A stretch of 64,000 bases of DNA, from NCBI GenBank assembly GCA_951394045.1, contig OX595995.1, positions 930,001 through 994,000 on the forward strand. The letters are read 5' to 3'. Each line of letters opens with the position of its first letter. The first letter of the stretch is position 1. Positions 1 through 9,570 of the stretch are shown one piece after another. The notes beneath the pieces are model-generated. The model had not been told where the DNA came from. It worked only from the letters and a program-made list of their open reading frames with translations, and did not search any database. A program made the position numbers and the translations under genes. The stretch comes from Nitzschia sp. DOCU1 (Eukaryota > Bacillariophyta > Bacillariophyceae > Bacillariales > Bacillariaceae).

Positions 1-639
1 CGGATATGTAAGGATTGATTCCTTCGACCGCGTGTTGCAATCGCAAAAGCCATCACATCGGCAAAAGGGTGCGAGCGCTGTGGGTGCGCCAACCCTGCGA
101 TGCCACGTGTAATTATTAAAAACCCTTTTCACGTTCCGCCACTTTTGGCATATGGATGCATTCCTTGTCGGCGGGAGCTCATTTTTCTACTACCTAGAGT
201 AGATCTCTCTATAATACCAAAGTATCCCCAAAAGACCAGTCACAATGAAGCTCTCGCTGTTGTTTTGTTTACGATTGCAAGGAGTGACATGCAGTTTGAT
301 GGGTCGTTGTTTGCACCTCATATAAGCTAGCTACCGATAGTAGCAACAAGAAGAATCAAGGTGGGCGGCTCACGTCTACGTCATATTAGATAACTTGTAT
401 TATATGTTAGTTCATACGTTTCAGACATAATATTGCTTGCGTACAATGCAATTCGGAGAGTACGAAGGGGCGGAAGCGGCCAAGTATGCTTGTCGACTGT
501 GGTTCCAATTGGACGGAAGTTCCCAACGACGCCTGCCAAAAAGCCCGCGTGCTGCTACGTCAAGACCCGATATTGATTAACACATTTTCGCGTGTTCGAT
601 ATGATATTTGATGATGATGCATTCTGCTGAGCGCTGCTA
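1..639. other. Intergenic, no gene seen
   Basis: I see no supportable gene here. The only open frames are short, lack a recognisable domain and look random. The segment lies beyond the 3' end of the PLAC8-like gene, so any regulatory content would belong to a gene off the left edge. Confidence 0.6.
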
Positions 640-1476
640 CTAAACGATGATTGGTGGCGCCGTTTCCGATAAGCCCGTCTCGGTGCAAGCTTGATAGTGA
701 TACATCTTTTCATCATGCGAGTGACGAGCGATTTGAATCGTCATACAGCACTCGCACCAAAAGGCACAACACAAGTCTTCTAGCTGTCCATCACAACAGC
801 CCTCGAAGCATGCCATGGATGTCGGTATCTGATAGTGCTTTCGATATTGGTATCGCACGTTCAGACCCAATACCACAAAGTAAACAAGGGAGAAGGGCCA
901 AAGGAACACACCCAGACCCAGACAGAGCAATCCATAGTAGATAGCAACGATAGCCGCGACGGATTGACAGGTGCTCCTGTTTCCACCCGGTGCACCGCAA
1001 ATGTTTAGTCGCATTCGCTGGGCTAACTGCCCCAACACAATCGGCGTTAGACACCAACCCATCCAAAAAAGAGCATCGCAGCATACATCGAAACAAGAAC
1101 AAAAGTTGTTGCGCCAGCGTCCCGTGGGAGCTTGTGCCATTGTGGTAGCAGACATGGGAGCGATCACTTGAGGTGATGCAATAGAGTTGGGGGCGCTGTT
1201 TCGATTCGGATAGGGCACTTGAAATGCTTGGCCTTCTTGCACTCCCCCCTTCGGCACGACCACTTCAAAATCGATGCCATCCACTTGAGCGGAAAACGAA
1301 TAGCCTTCCGACAGTGCACATGGAGCGACGACATTGACCATGGACGCTGTCGGTGCGGTGTATGTGGATGATGTAGGTAAAGCGACAGGCGGGGACTCTG
1401 AAGCGACAACCGCGGCCACCATGGGAATATCATCCCCATCTGGACCACCAGGCGAGGCTTTCGTTGAAATTGTCAT
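640..1476 (-). CDS. PLAC8-family Cys-rich membrane-associated protein
   Basis: Predicted 278 aa. I start at the ATG at 1476; the frame is open slightly further upstream but only through non-ATG codons. The N-terminal ~70 residues are low complexity. A short module around residues 65-95 has the form F-x-V-x-VP-x-GV-x-x-GQ-x-F-x-VP-YP, a pattern that recurs in stramenopile proteins. The C-terminal half is a PLAC8/DUF614-type region: Cys clusters (FCSCFDVCCD, then FEGCCDG and CCAFWCECCM) flank a hydrophobic stretch (about residues 165-205) that could cross or dip into the membrane. PLAC8 proteins are linked to metal handling, cell size and other roles, so the substrate cannot be predicted. The family call rests on the Cys pattern. 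Confidence 0.72.
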   Translation of the reverse strand: MTISTKASPGGPDGDDIPMVAAVVASESPPVALPTSSTYTAPTASMVNVVAPCALSEGYSFSAQVDGIDFEVVVPKGGVQEGQAFQVPYPNRNSAPNSIASPQVIAPMSATTMAQAPTGRWRNNFCSCFDVCCDALFWMGWCLTPIVLGQLAQRMRLNICGAPGGNRSTCQSVAAIVAIYYGLLCLGLGVFLWPFSLVYFVVLGLNVRYQYRKHYQIPTSMACFEGCCDGQLEDLCCAFWCECCMTIQIARHSHDEKMYHYQACTETGLSETAPPIIV

Positions 1477-1854
1477 GTTCGATTCACCTACTCTGATATG
1501 CAATGAGATTCAATCATCACAAACGTTATGCAACAATACTGAAGTATACTCAACAGAAAGCTACCAAAGAAAAATTGATACTGGCGAAAATTGCCGCCGA
1601 AATTCGCGGGTTTTTCGCCGGTCATTTTTGGGGTGGATGGGCTCGGGGTACAGACAGTACGGACAGACGTCGTCCAATCGACTCCTTCGAACTGGTGCGA
1701 ACTTCCTGTTCGAGATAGATGACGACACGCAATAATGCACATCCATACGCGGCGGGCTAGAGATCGGGCTGGCAAAAAGAACACGCATTTTTCCGTCTCT
1801 TACTTGTTTCTCTTCACTTGTTGAATCTGAGAATCTTGCCCTTGTCCGAGAGCT
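1477..1854. promoter_or_regulatory. Divergent intergenic promoter region
   Basis: This 378-bp gap separates the 5' ends of the minus-strand PLAC8-like gene and the plus-strand F-box-like gene, so it must hold both promoters. I see no clear TATA box or other distinct motif. Confidence 0.4.
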
Positions 1855-3186
1855 ATGATATCCTCTACGCATATATCGATGACGGCCACGGACCAGAAAT
1901 TTAATGTACCACTTGAGTTTGTAGAAGCTTTGTTGCAGAAGGATCCGGCCCAACTTGCCAAAGATACTCTTGACTGCTTTCTAGCCATGAATGACGATCC
2001 TCGGCGTTTGCAGCAAAAAATGGCGGAATTCAGTCAAGCATTGGGTCATCAAGTCTGTCAATATGAGTTGCTTTCATCTCCCTCGTCGACTGAGAGTACA
2101 CGTCAACCACAGCACGAGGTGCCACCGTCGGGCGATTGTCCAATGGCCAATCATTCCGACGACGCGCTGCCACTGGAAGTGATTCGACAAGTGGCTGAGT
2201 CTGGATTCTTGTCAAGCCAGGAGATTGGCAAGATTTTGATCTTATGCAATAGACAAATACACGAGCAGGTGGGAGATGACTTTATCTGGAGTTCTTTGTG
2301 TGGATCCAAGTTTCCCCAATTGTTGCAGGTCCCTTTCCTGCAGCCGAGGAGCCACTTTTGCCCGGAATGGATCTTTCGAGCATTTTCAAAGTCAAGCCGC
2401 CAAGATACACCATCATTATGGCCACCCTTGGCTCCGCCCTCGTTGAGATTGGACGATTTGCTAGTCGTAGCACAGTGGTATCGAAGCAGATCAGACGTCA
2501 AGCCATGTCTCACAATGGAGCTTTCTCCCAAACAAACAGCGGATCTTTTACAGACGGGGCAAGTGACAGCTTTAACGACCTCGCCTTTGACTATTGATAC
2601 CATGAATGTCGATCAAGTCCATGTTAGAGTTCATTGTGTTCGACGGGATAAACGTCAATGTTGCTGCATTCACGAAACAGCTGACTATTCGTGGGATCCC
2701 GCACCTACGAATGGAACAGGAAGCTTGGAGGACGACATACTACCTCATCAACAACTCATCACGGAAGCAGAAGATGGTTTCGCAACATTTGTCGATATGC
2801 TAGACGTCGGAGTTCGCAGACGACGGTCAGAACGGGACCCCCCGTCATCGATAGGGCATTTGTTCTTGGGGCCTCGGGCTCCTGTCGTGTTGCACAACTC
2901 GGGAAAAGATTTGGAGACGCGTTTGGCACGCGGTGATCGAGAGCAGGGTGGATTTGAGCTGCTGGTTGTCGCCAAGGCGTGCCGAGAAGAAGGTACATCA
3001 TCTTCACCAAACGAGACTTTGCCCATGGAATGGAATACCAATCATACGTGGCAAGTACAACAGTTGACGTTTCAAATGTGGGCGAATTACAGTGGCCAGA
3101 CTTTCATCTACGACAGTGTAGGGCAATGCCACAAGCATGGGGTGACACTTCTTCATATCCTTGACGAGCTAGAAGGATGGAGCTAA
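1855..3186 (+). CDS. F-box-like domain protein
   Basis: Predicted 443 aa from a single exon; a second in-frame ATG at 1879 is equally possible. Around residues 104-155 there is an F-box-like stretch: LPLEVI, then GFLSSQEIGKIL, then a Cys/Arg helix (LCNRQIH), then DFIWSSLC. This follows the usual L-P-x-E-V ... L ... C-R ... W order. F-box proteins link substrates to SCF ubiquitin ligases through Skp1. The N-terminal ~100 residues look helical and acidic. The C-terminal ~290 residues have no repeat (LRR, WD40 or kelch) that I can recognise, so the substrate is unknown. It is divergent from the PLAC8-like gene and convergent with the desaturase, with a 159-bp gap. Confidence 0.6.
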   Translation: MISSTHISMTATDQKFNVPLEFVEALLQKDPAQLAKDTLDCFLAMNDDPRRLQQKMAEFSQALGHQVCQYELLSSPSSTESTRQPQHEVPPSGDCPMANHSDDALPLEVIRQVAESGFLSSQEIGKILILCNRQIHEQVGDDFIWSSLCGSKFPQLLQVPFLQPRSHFCPEWIFRAFSKSSRQDTPSLWPPLAPPSLRLDDLLVVAQWYRSRSDVKPCLTMELSPKQTADLLQTGQVTALTTSPLTIDTMNVDQVHVRVHCVRRDKRQCCCIHETADYSWDPAPTNGTGSLEDDILPHQQLITEAEDGFATFVDMLDVGVRRRRSERDPPSSIGHLFLGPRAPVVLHNSGKDLETRLARGDREQGGFELLVVAKACREEGTSSSPNETLPMEWNTNHTWQVQQLTFQMWANYSGQTFIYDSVGQCHKHGVTLLHILDELEGWS

Positions 3187-3345
3187 CAGTAAACTAGAAC
3201 GTCTTTCGAGTTGTTCCGCGACAGCACGAAATTGTGTTTCCTATTTTGGCAGCTATCGAATCTAAAAGTAGGAAGTGTGTAGCATGAAAACAAAATCTAC
3301 GACAAGTAATAGCCATATCCCGTGAGCACGGTCCTTGTAGCGCTT

Positions 3346-4886
3346 CTATTCGCCTTTGGGGTGCACATTTTCGTCCGTATCAACACTCAGTTGGCGATAC
3401 CACCGCAATGTTGCGGCCATAATGTCTGCCCAAGAATCGTACGACTTGTAATTTACCCCATATTCTTCACACGTCTGCCGTACAACCGGTGCAATATGAT
3501 GCAAATGAGCATGATTCAAGCTAGGAAATAGATGGTGCTCGATCTGGTGGTTCAAACCATTGGACAGAAAGTGCCAAAACCAACTTTGAGAGGCAAAGTT
3601 GTTGGACGTTTCCACTTGAGCGGCTGCCCATGATGTCTCCAACCGCGAATCTCGCACCACCTGGTTTCGATAGGATTCACCTTGTCGCGTTTCCATGTCC
3701 GCTGCCAAGGAGGCTTCGTTCAAGTGATTCACCTGAGAAAAGATGCCGAAGAGAATGCCCAAGGTGGAAATGTGTAACGTCACTGCTGCTAACGCCGTCC
3801 ACGCCGAATCGTGGTAAAAGAAAGGGGCCACCATGACAATGAGCAAGTAGGAAAGATTGTGCAATCTCATTCCGAATGCTTTGACCGGTCGATCCTTGTC
3901 ATGCCATTCGACAACGCCATAGAGACTTCCGCTTTGAATCATTGTAATGGGAATATAAAATGCCGTCCCAAACACCACAAACGAATAAGCAAAGGCGACC
4001 CAAAGCCAATTATATTGATTTCGGTACTTGATGTCGTACTGAACACCCTTGTGTACTCGCAGCATTCTCTCAAAGTGGTGCATGTCTGGATCATGGCTGA
4101 CCTCATTGGTGAATGAATGGTGTCCGTAGGTATGTTGTTGTTGCCACATGATTGGATTGCAAATCAAAAACATGGCCCAGACACCCCATTCATTGAGCTG
4201 TGGATAGCGATGACTAGCTGCAAAGTGCCCCGCATCATGGCCCAAACTTCCCATGAGCCAACCAAAGATGGCAAATGCGAAGGAACCCACAACACTTCCC
4301 TGAACGTGCGTCATGGAAGATGAATCAAAATTGAGGATTTCATACACCTCTAACGTCTACAGCACACTGTGATGGCAGGTTCTTTACTCACCTTGACATG
4401 GGTATAGCCCGTAGCGAACACGGCCATGACAATGACAAAATAGTATAATGTCCGAAGCCAGCCGGCGCCACGATCTTGAACTGGATCCATACCCCGGGCC
4501 TTTAATGCAGCCGCCGCTCGTTGTTTGAGAATTTCGTAAAAGAAATCGGGCTCTGCCTTGCTTCCTGCAACTTGTTTGAACAAGTATTTTTCCAAAACTC
4601 TGCCATGATGCGAAGAAAAGGCGTGATAACTTTCCACTAACGCTGTGCAATCACGGCCTTTGCCTAGTAGAATCGCTTCTCTGCCGCCAGGATGTCGCTC
4701 CACGAAATACTCCAGATCATATCCATTTCCATGAATCCACCAAAGTTCATTGTCTCGTTTGGGCGGTGTAGATTTGGCCATGGCCACATCACTGAGTTGC
4801 GTCCGCTTGACCGGAGGCGACGTTTCGTGGTGAGTTTGGATCGGGGCGATCAACACCCCGGAGGAAGAATCTTCTTTCGGAGGCAT
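3346..4886 (-). CDS. Front-end fatty acid desaturase with N-terminal cytochrome b5 domain
   Basis: Two exons. Exon 1 is 4392-4886 and exon 2 about 3346-4356, giving about 501 aa. Cytochrome b5: heme-ligand motif HPGG at residues 65-68 and a second His near 88 (SYHAFS). Desaturase core: His box 1 HDAGH (205-209), box 2 HTYGHH (240-245) and box 3 QIEHH (436-440). Gln replacing the first His of box 3, together with fused cyt b5, marks front-end (delta-5/delta-6-type) desaturases and related sphingolipid delta-8 enzymes. Family role: it inserts a double bond between an existing one and the carboxyl end of an acyl chain at the ER, in long-chain PUFA synthesis. Regioselectivity cannot be read from sequence. 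The intron is unusually short: either 35 nt (GTGAGT at 4391 to TAG at 4357) or 38 nt (GTAAAG at 4387 to TAG at 4350); both restore frame. Confidence 0.9.
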
Positions 4887-5668
4887 CTTGTTGCTGTTCT
4901 TGTTCGGGAGGTTTGCAGCGGTAGTTCCAAAGTAAGAAAGAAGTACGTGTTCGCAGAAGATTCAACTGTCAGCAGCGAATTTAGGTTGGATTCGGATTTG
5001 TATGAGGCAAAGATACGCCGAGAAATAAAGCTCTGAGAATCTCAGCGCTTCGCAACAAACAAATTGCACCCTTTGTCGTGAGAACTTGCGCCTCGTCCTC
5101 TCTAAAGCTATTTCAGGTCGCTTCCTGATGTGAACGATGTGGTGGTGGAATAGAGATGTGATGGCGGTCACGGAACATAGAGGAAGAAAAGATGTATGAG
5201 GTGGTTCTTTCGTTTTCGCCACCGATGATCGGAAGATCGCAATTGGAATGCGTCATCGACTTCGGTGCACGGCGCCAGCGGTTGACGGATAGACTTTGGT
5301 TGGAGCCTCTTTGGGCCTCGGCCACACCCACATCCACAGACACACAGACACACCCAACACAACGCCGGTGCGACTACCGTACTGTACGAGACGAAGAGAT
5401 CCTCTTGCTTCCATTTTTGTCGAAGCAGTTGCTGCCAATGGATAGTGCGTACCTGGTACCTCTCTACGCTGCTTTAACTATCTATACCTTGAGCTCATGT
5501 GGTTATAGAGCGAACAGGTGTGCATGTTGCTGAGCAAGATTGGACCGGAATAAGAGGAATGAATACTACTTCTTTTGTCGCCATTCGATTCGGCAATTTT
5601 TCTCAAAAATCGTGCAACGAAAAGCCACACTTAACGTGTATTCCGTCCTACAAAGACACCTCGGTACA
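4887..5668. promoter_or_regulatory. Divergent intergenic region between desaturase and HEXXH protein
   Basis: The 782-bp gap contains the promoters of two divergent genes. An open frame of 113 codons (5192-5533, plus) crosses it but has no domain or signal sequence, and I judge it spurious. A short CA-rich run (cacagacacacagacacac) lies near 5333-5352. Confidence 0.4.
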
Positions 5669-6979
5669 ATGCCCCGATATTCCAAGACTTTCGCCGCAAG
5701 TTCCGTCGCATGGATGATGCTTGCCACTTGGTTCTGCAATGTCGGTCATGTCGTCTTTGCACAAACAACAACGGATCCAAACGAAATCAATGCCGAGACC
5801 AACGCTCTATTCATGGACTTGTTGTCGTCGGCTCTACCGGAAGAACCAGTGGTATTTCGTCTGGATCAGCTGACTGACGATCTTGTCGAACGAGCCATGA
5901 GTGGAATTGAGGCCGACGATGAACAAATTGCGTTTGTCATGAACGGCCTTGGCGTGACAAATCTCTGGTCAGAGGTTCTCTTTGATCCTGCAACTGGCGA
6001 GGCAGATCTGTCAGTATTTGTTGTTGCAATGCTGGGGTTATTGCCGGGAAATTATGGAATTGATCCGTATCCAGGATTTTTGGAATCAAGAGACGACGCA
6101 AAGGCCCTAGAAGCCCAGAGCGGTCGCAATTTTACATCAGAAATCATTCGCAACTATCAAGCCGTCATGAAGGAATATATTACTAGTACTGAGCAGACCA
6201 GCGACGCGGCCGCGGCGCCAAGTTTGGAGAAAGCTCCAGTTTATCAGGTATCCTATGGTTACGTCAATGCCACCAATGCAAAGACCACTGGTTTCTTCCC
6301 AGAAGGAAGTTCAGCTGCCGGCCGCTGCAATGTCATTTTGAATTTGGGGGCCAAGAACATGTTGAGACAAGACTATTTCGCCATTGCTACTCTTCATGAG
6401 AGCTGGCATTGTTTTCATTCAACCAGCGACGTCTCGCCAAACACTTTGCTAAAGGTGGCAATGCGTGAGGGCGTTGTAACCTATCTCACCTCGGTCGTCA
6501 TGGGAGCTGATCTTGACAATAAGACTCAAGTCGCTGATTTACTATTTTGGTCCAACGAAGAACTCGAGGCAGCCGAAAATTTCAAGTCGGACCTAGTCAA
6601 TGAATTTGCAAAAGTGCGAACAGAAACGGACTCGTCCAAGTACAAGGATTGGATGTTCTTGGGCATCCCGAACACTAGCGTTCTAGGTGCTCCTTCTCGC
6701 TCAGCATACTATGTGGCGTTTCTAGCTGTCCAAGCTTATGCAAACGACGTTTTATCGAAAAATTTGGACGCATTGAAAACGACCACATTGGCCAAGATGC
6801 TCTTGGACGAAATAGACACCTCTGAAGGGCGCGAGAAAATGTTCCAGGCGCTCGTGGAACAAGCTTCCATACCTACTAGCAACCCAACATCTGATCGCTC
6901 AGAGGCAGGTCGTGCGTATGAAACGACTTTGTTCCTCATTGCTTTTCTGGCAGTTGCTGGTAGCGTTGCTGCGATTTGA
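5669..6979 (+). CDS. Secreted protein with HEXXH zinc-protease motif
   Basis: Predicted 436 aa from the ATG at 5669. The frame is open 43 codons further upstream, but only the 5669 start puts a signal peptide (hydrophobic core SSVAWMMLATWF, likely cleavage after VVFAQ) at the N-terminus. Residues 243-247 read HESWH, a HEXXH zinc site, preceded by hydrophobic residues (AIATL) as in gluzincin metallopeptidases. About 25 residues downstream, REGVVTYLTS could supply the third ligand (Glu). The layout resembles predicted zinc-dependent proteases of the DUF2268 kind, but similarity outside the motif is not obvious to me. A hydrophobic C-terminus (last ~18 residues) suggests a GPI signal or membrane anchor. 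Peptidase function is inferred; a structural or degenerate role is possible. Confidence 0.6.
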   Translation: MPRYSKTFAASSVAWMMLATWFCNVGHVVFAQTTTDPNEINAETNALFMDLLSSALPEEPVVFRLDQLTDDLVERAMSGIEADDEQIAFVMNGLGVTNLWSEVLFDPATGEADLSVFVVAMLGLLPGNYGIDPYPGFLESRDDAKALEAQSGRNFTSEIIRNYQAVMKEYITSTEQTSDAAAAPSLEKAPVYQVSYGYVNATNAKTTGFFPEGSSAAGRCNVILNLGAKNMLRQDYFAIATLHESWHCFHSTSDVSPNTLLKVAMREGVVTYLTSVVMGADLDNKTQVADLLFWSNEELEAAENFKSDLVNEFAKVRTETDSSKYKDWMFLGIPNTSVLGAPSRSAYYVAFLAVQAYANDVLSKNLDALKTTTLAKMLLDEIDTSEGREKMFQALVEQASIPTSNPTSDRSEAGRAYETTLFLIAFLAVAGSVAAI

Positions 6980-7498
6980 AGTGCTGGATCCCCGACGCCG
7001 AAGAATGATTTTTCGAATATACTTCGTCGAGACCCACCCTAACAGCTTTACGTAAATCATCGACTATTTCTTACCCGGTGTTGCTTTATTGCTTGATCGT
7101 CCTCACCTCACGACAGCGCCACGGCAGGGGAGCCTGCTACAGTAGCTCGAGAGTAGCTAGCATGCCAGCGCCATCTCTTGTCGTCGTACCCCTTCTTTGG
7201 TCGATCGAGTCTATTCAAATGCCTGACTTGTTCGATCAAAGAATTCTTCCCACCGGCTTCTGTCCGTCTACCCGGCTCCGCTAGACTCCACATCACGCGT
7301 CCGTCCCCCTCGTCGTCGTTGCCGCTCCCTCTTCTCTCGTTTTGACGATGATCGTTGCGAGCCACGGCTTTCTCAAAACAAAATCTCGAAAGGCATAACA
7401 GATGCAGTAGTATGGACAATGTAAAGCTCTGTGATCATCTCACCCAAAAAAGTGGCTGATTGCGCCTCTGAAAAGTTGCCGACGATTCAACGCCGTGG
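6980..7498. other. Intergenic, no gene seen
   Basis: A 519-bp gap between two plus-strand genes. It holds the 3' UTR of the HEXXH gene and the promoter of the glycosyltransferase. No domain-bearing ORF and no clear motif seen. Confidence 0.45.
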
Positions 7499-9172
7499 AT
7501 GACGAAGAATCATCGCTGCCGCCAACCACAACCTTGTCACTCCTGGTGGCTCCTATCCTGCAAACGACATTCTCGCGGTTCTTCAAAACCTTTTGCACTG
7601 TTCATCAAGGCCACTTTGCTTGTGGTTCTCGTATCACCGTGGGTTCTAGTATGGCAACTCGAAGCCGTGATTCCATCCTTGCCAGATGAAAGAATCAATT
7701 TCCACTGGGACCATCACCCTGAGCCAATTCCAAAGGTGCGAGGGAACAACCTTAGCATGGCTGCAATACCGCAACAATATTCTTGCTTGGATTTATTTGG
7801 ATCACATCAGATTGTCAAGAATGGCACTTGTTTGTACCATCCAATCGTACGCTGGGTGTCGTGCGAAATCAGCCGCACTGATGGCAATAACCCAGGAATT
7901 TGGATCGACCCTGGACGCATACAAGGAAGTGTCGGTGGAGAGTCCATAGACCAGGTTTTAAACCGCCCCGAAGAGGAGGAACTGTTGAAGTATCCCAAGG
8001 GTAGTCTTTTGCTTTCCAATGATACAACCATACCTGCACGCTTGGTCCAAAGTGTCAATGTGCACCTGAGAGGCTTTCTCCAGTCGGCAGTCCAGATGGA
8101 GCGACCAGATGGGGAATCCAATCATGTATCTACTACAACTGCAAGCGCCGGGGGGCTTCTTCCGGGGAGAGTGCAACAAAACGGTGCCACCGGATCGGGT
8201 ATTACGTTGCTGGTGCGTCGTGGCAATTATGCAAACCCTTGCATGGCCCTCCTCACTATTTACAACGTATACATTGTACTCGAGCACTATTACAACTATT
8301 TCGACAAGGAAACGATGGATGATACAAGTGACAATATGCCACTGTCTATCATCTGGTTGGATGGATATGCAAAGGGTGACCTCGATACTGTTTGGGATCA
8401 TTTGTTTCGAACCCAACCCGTGCATGTCAAGCAGCTAGGCGCAGATATCGCCGAGGACAACCTAGCATTGGGAGCAAATAACGCCACGGCTCACCGAGTG
8501 GTTCCGCTATCTGGTCGAGTTATGGTCGTGAACACAATGTCCGCGATTGGGGATGAAGGTCTCGGCTTGTATGATTGGGGCACGCCAGCAATGGGACAGG
8601 CGGGGTTTCCCCAAGCTACGACTCAGGCCTGTACCACCAATTCCACATTGATCCAATTCCGTAATTTTGTGTTGAAACGATATGGTTTAAGCCGAAAGGC
8701 CGTCAACCATGAATCTCCCAAAGTTTTGACACTTCTGGCACGTCGGGACTACCGAGCTCATCCTCGATCATCAGGTCAGACGGATCGAACTCTCGCCAAT
8801 GTCGAAGCGGATACAGCCTATTTGCGGACTCTCTACCCGTCTCATTGTATCCAAGTAGTCTCTTTCGAGGGAATTCCGTTTTCAGAGCAGCTGCAATACA
8901 TGGTGTCCACAGACGTTTTGGTAGCGGTGCATGGTGCGGGCAATGTTCATGTCTTGTTCTTGCCAGACAATGCAACTCTTGTGGAATACATTCCAAAGCC
9001 CTTTCGGCAGCGGCGGCGTTTTCGGTACTTGGCAGAGTGTCTCGGCGTCACCTACATTTCCAAGCCGGCGTGGATCGAAGGACGACAGAAAATTCGACTA
9101 GGCAACTCGAACGATCAGCCGCACAACGCAAAGGAACTCATTCGAGTACGATTGAGACCTCCGGCATTTTGA
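7499..9172 (+). CDS. GT61-like (DUF563) glycosyltransferase, type II membrane protein
   Basis: Single exon, 557 aa. A basic N-terminus followed by one hydrophobic helix (about residues 33-53, ATLLVVLVSPWVLVW) predicts a Golgi type II anchor with a lumenal catalytic domain. The C-terminal part carries the GT61 signature order: FEGIPFSEQLQYM, then DVLVAVHGAGNVHVLFLP (around residue 474), then VEYIPKPF and a final strand-helix. The VHGAG ... LFLP core is what identifies the family, which includes plant xylosyl- and arabinosyltransferases and EOGT-type O-GlcNAc transferases. The donor and acceptor sugars cannot be read from sequence. Several N-x-S/T sequons fit a lumenal location. Confidence 0.8.
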   Translation: MTKNHRCRQPQPCHSWWLLSCKRHSRGSSKPFALFIKATLLVVLVSPWVLVWQLEAVIPSLPDERINFHWDHHPEPIPKVRGNNLSMAAIPQQYSCLDLFGSHQIVKNGTCLYHPIVRWVSCEISRTDGNNPGIWIDPGRIQGSVGGESIDQVLNRPEEEELLKYPKGSLLLSNDTTIPARLVQSVNVHLRGFLQSAVQMERPDGESNHVSTTTASAGGLLPGRVQQNGATGSGITLLVRRGNYANPCMALLTIYNVYIVLEHYYNYFDKETMDDTSDNMPLSIIWLDGYAKGDLDTVWDHLFRTQPVHVKQLGADIAEDNLALGANNATAHRVVPLSGRVMVVNTMSAIGDEGLGLYDWGTPAMGQAGFPQATTQACTTNSTLIQFRNFVLKRYGLSRKAVNHESPKVLTLLARRDYRAHPRSSGQTDRTLANVEADTAYLRTLYPSHCIQVVSFEGIPFSEQLQYMVSTDVLVAVHGAGNVHVLFLPDNATLVEYIPKPFRQRRRFRYLAECLGVTYISKPAWIEGRQKIRLGNSNDQPHNAKELIRVRLRPPAF

Positions 9173-9570
9173 AACCAAGAATTTATTGTAAACGCAACTT
9201 TTCTCGTCCAAAAGCATTGTGTGCACCATTGTCCACACAATTCGAATTCTGAGATGTTTTTCGCTTTTGCGGCGACAAAAGAAAGTCAACGTCTGTGATC
9301 GCATAAAATAATGATGTCCTACCACGAATTACCTATGTCGCACAATCTTTTGTATAAGCCCTTCGCGCCAATTTTGGCCACGAACACCAACCTCGAAATT
9401 TTTCTGGAGGGAACCATCACTATTGGCGTAGTCGATTGCGATGCCCCTCTTGGAAACGGCGACCTTGTGTGTGGCCATGGGATCCCTTTTTTCACCTACT
9501 GAGCACCATTAGCTCCAAAAGCCTCTGATCATCAAACGTTCCAACTATCCGAAACAATACGCAGCTGTCA
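9173..9570. other. Intergenic, no gene seen
   Basis: A 398-bp gap between two plus-strand genes. A 63-codon open frame (9311-9502) has neither a signal peptide nor a recognisable domain, and I do not call it. Confidence 0.4.

Noticed and set aside
1470..1500. gttcgattc near 1478 as a tRNA B-box
   Set aside because: It overlaps the start of the PLAC8-like coding region and has no matching tRNA arms.
5192..5533. 113-codon plus-strand frame between the desaturase and the HEXXH gene
   Set aside because: No domain, no signal peptide, lies in a divergent promoter region and includes a CA-rich simple stretch.
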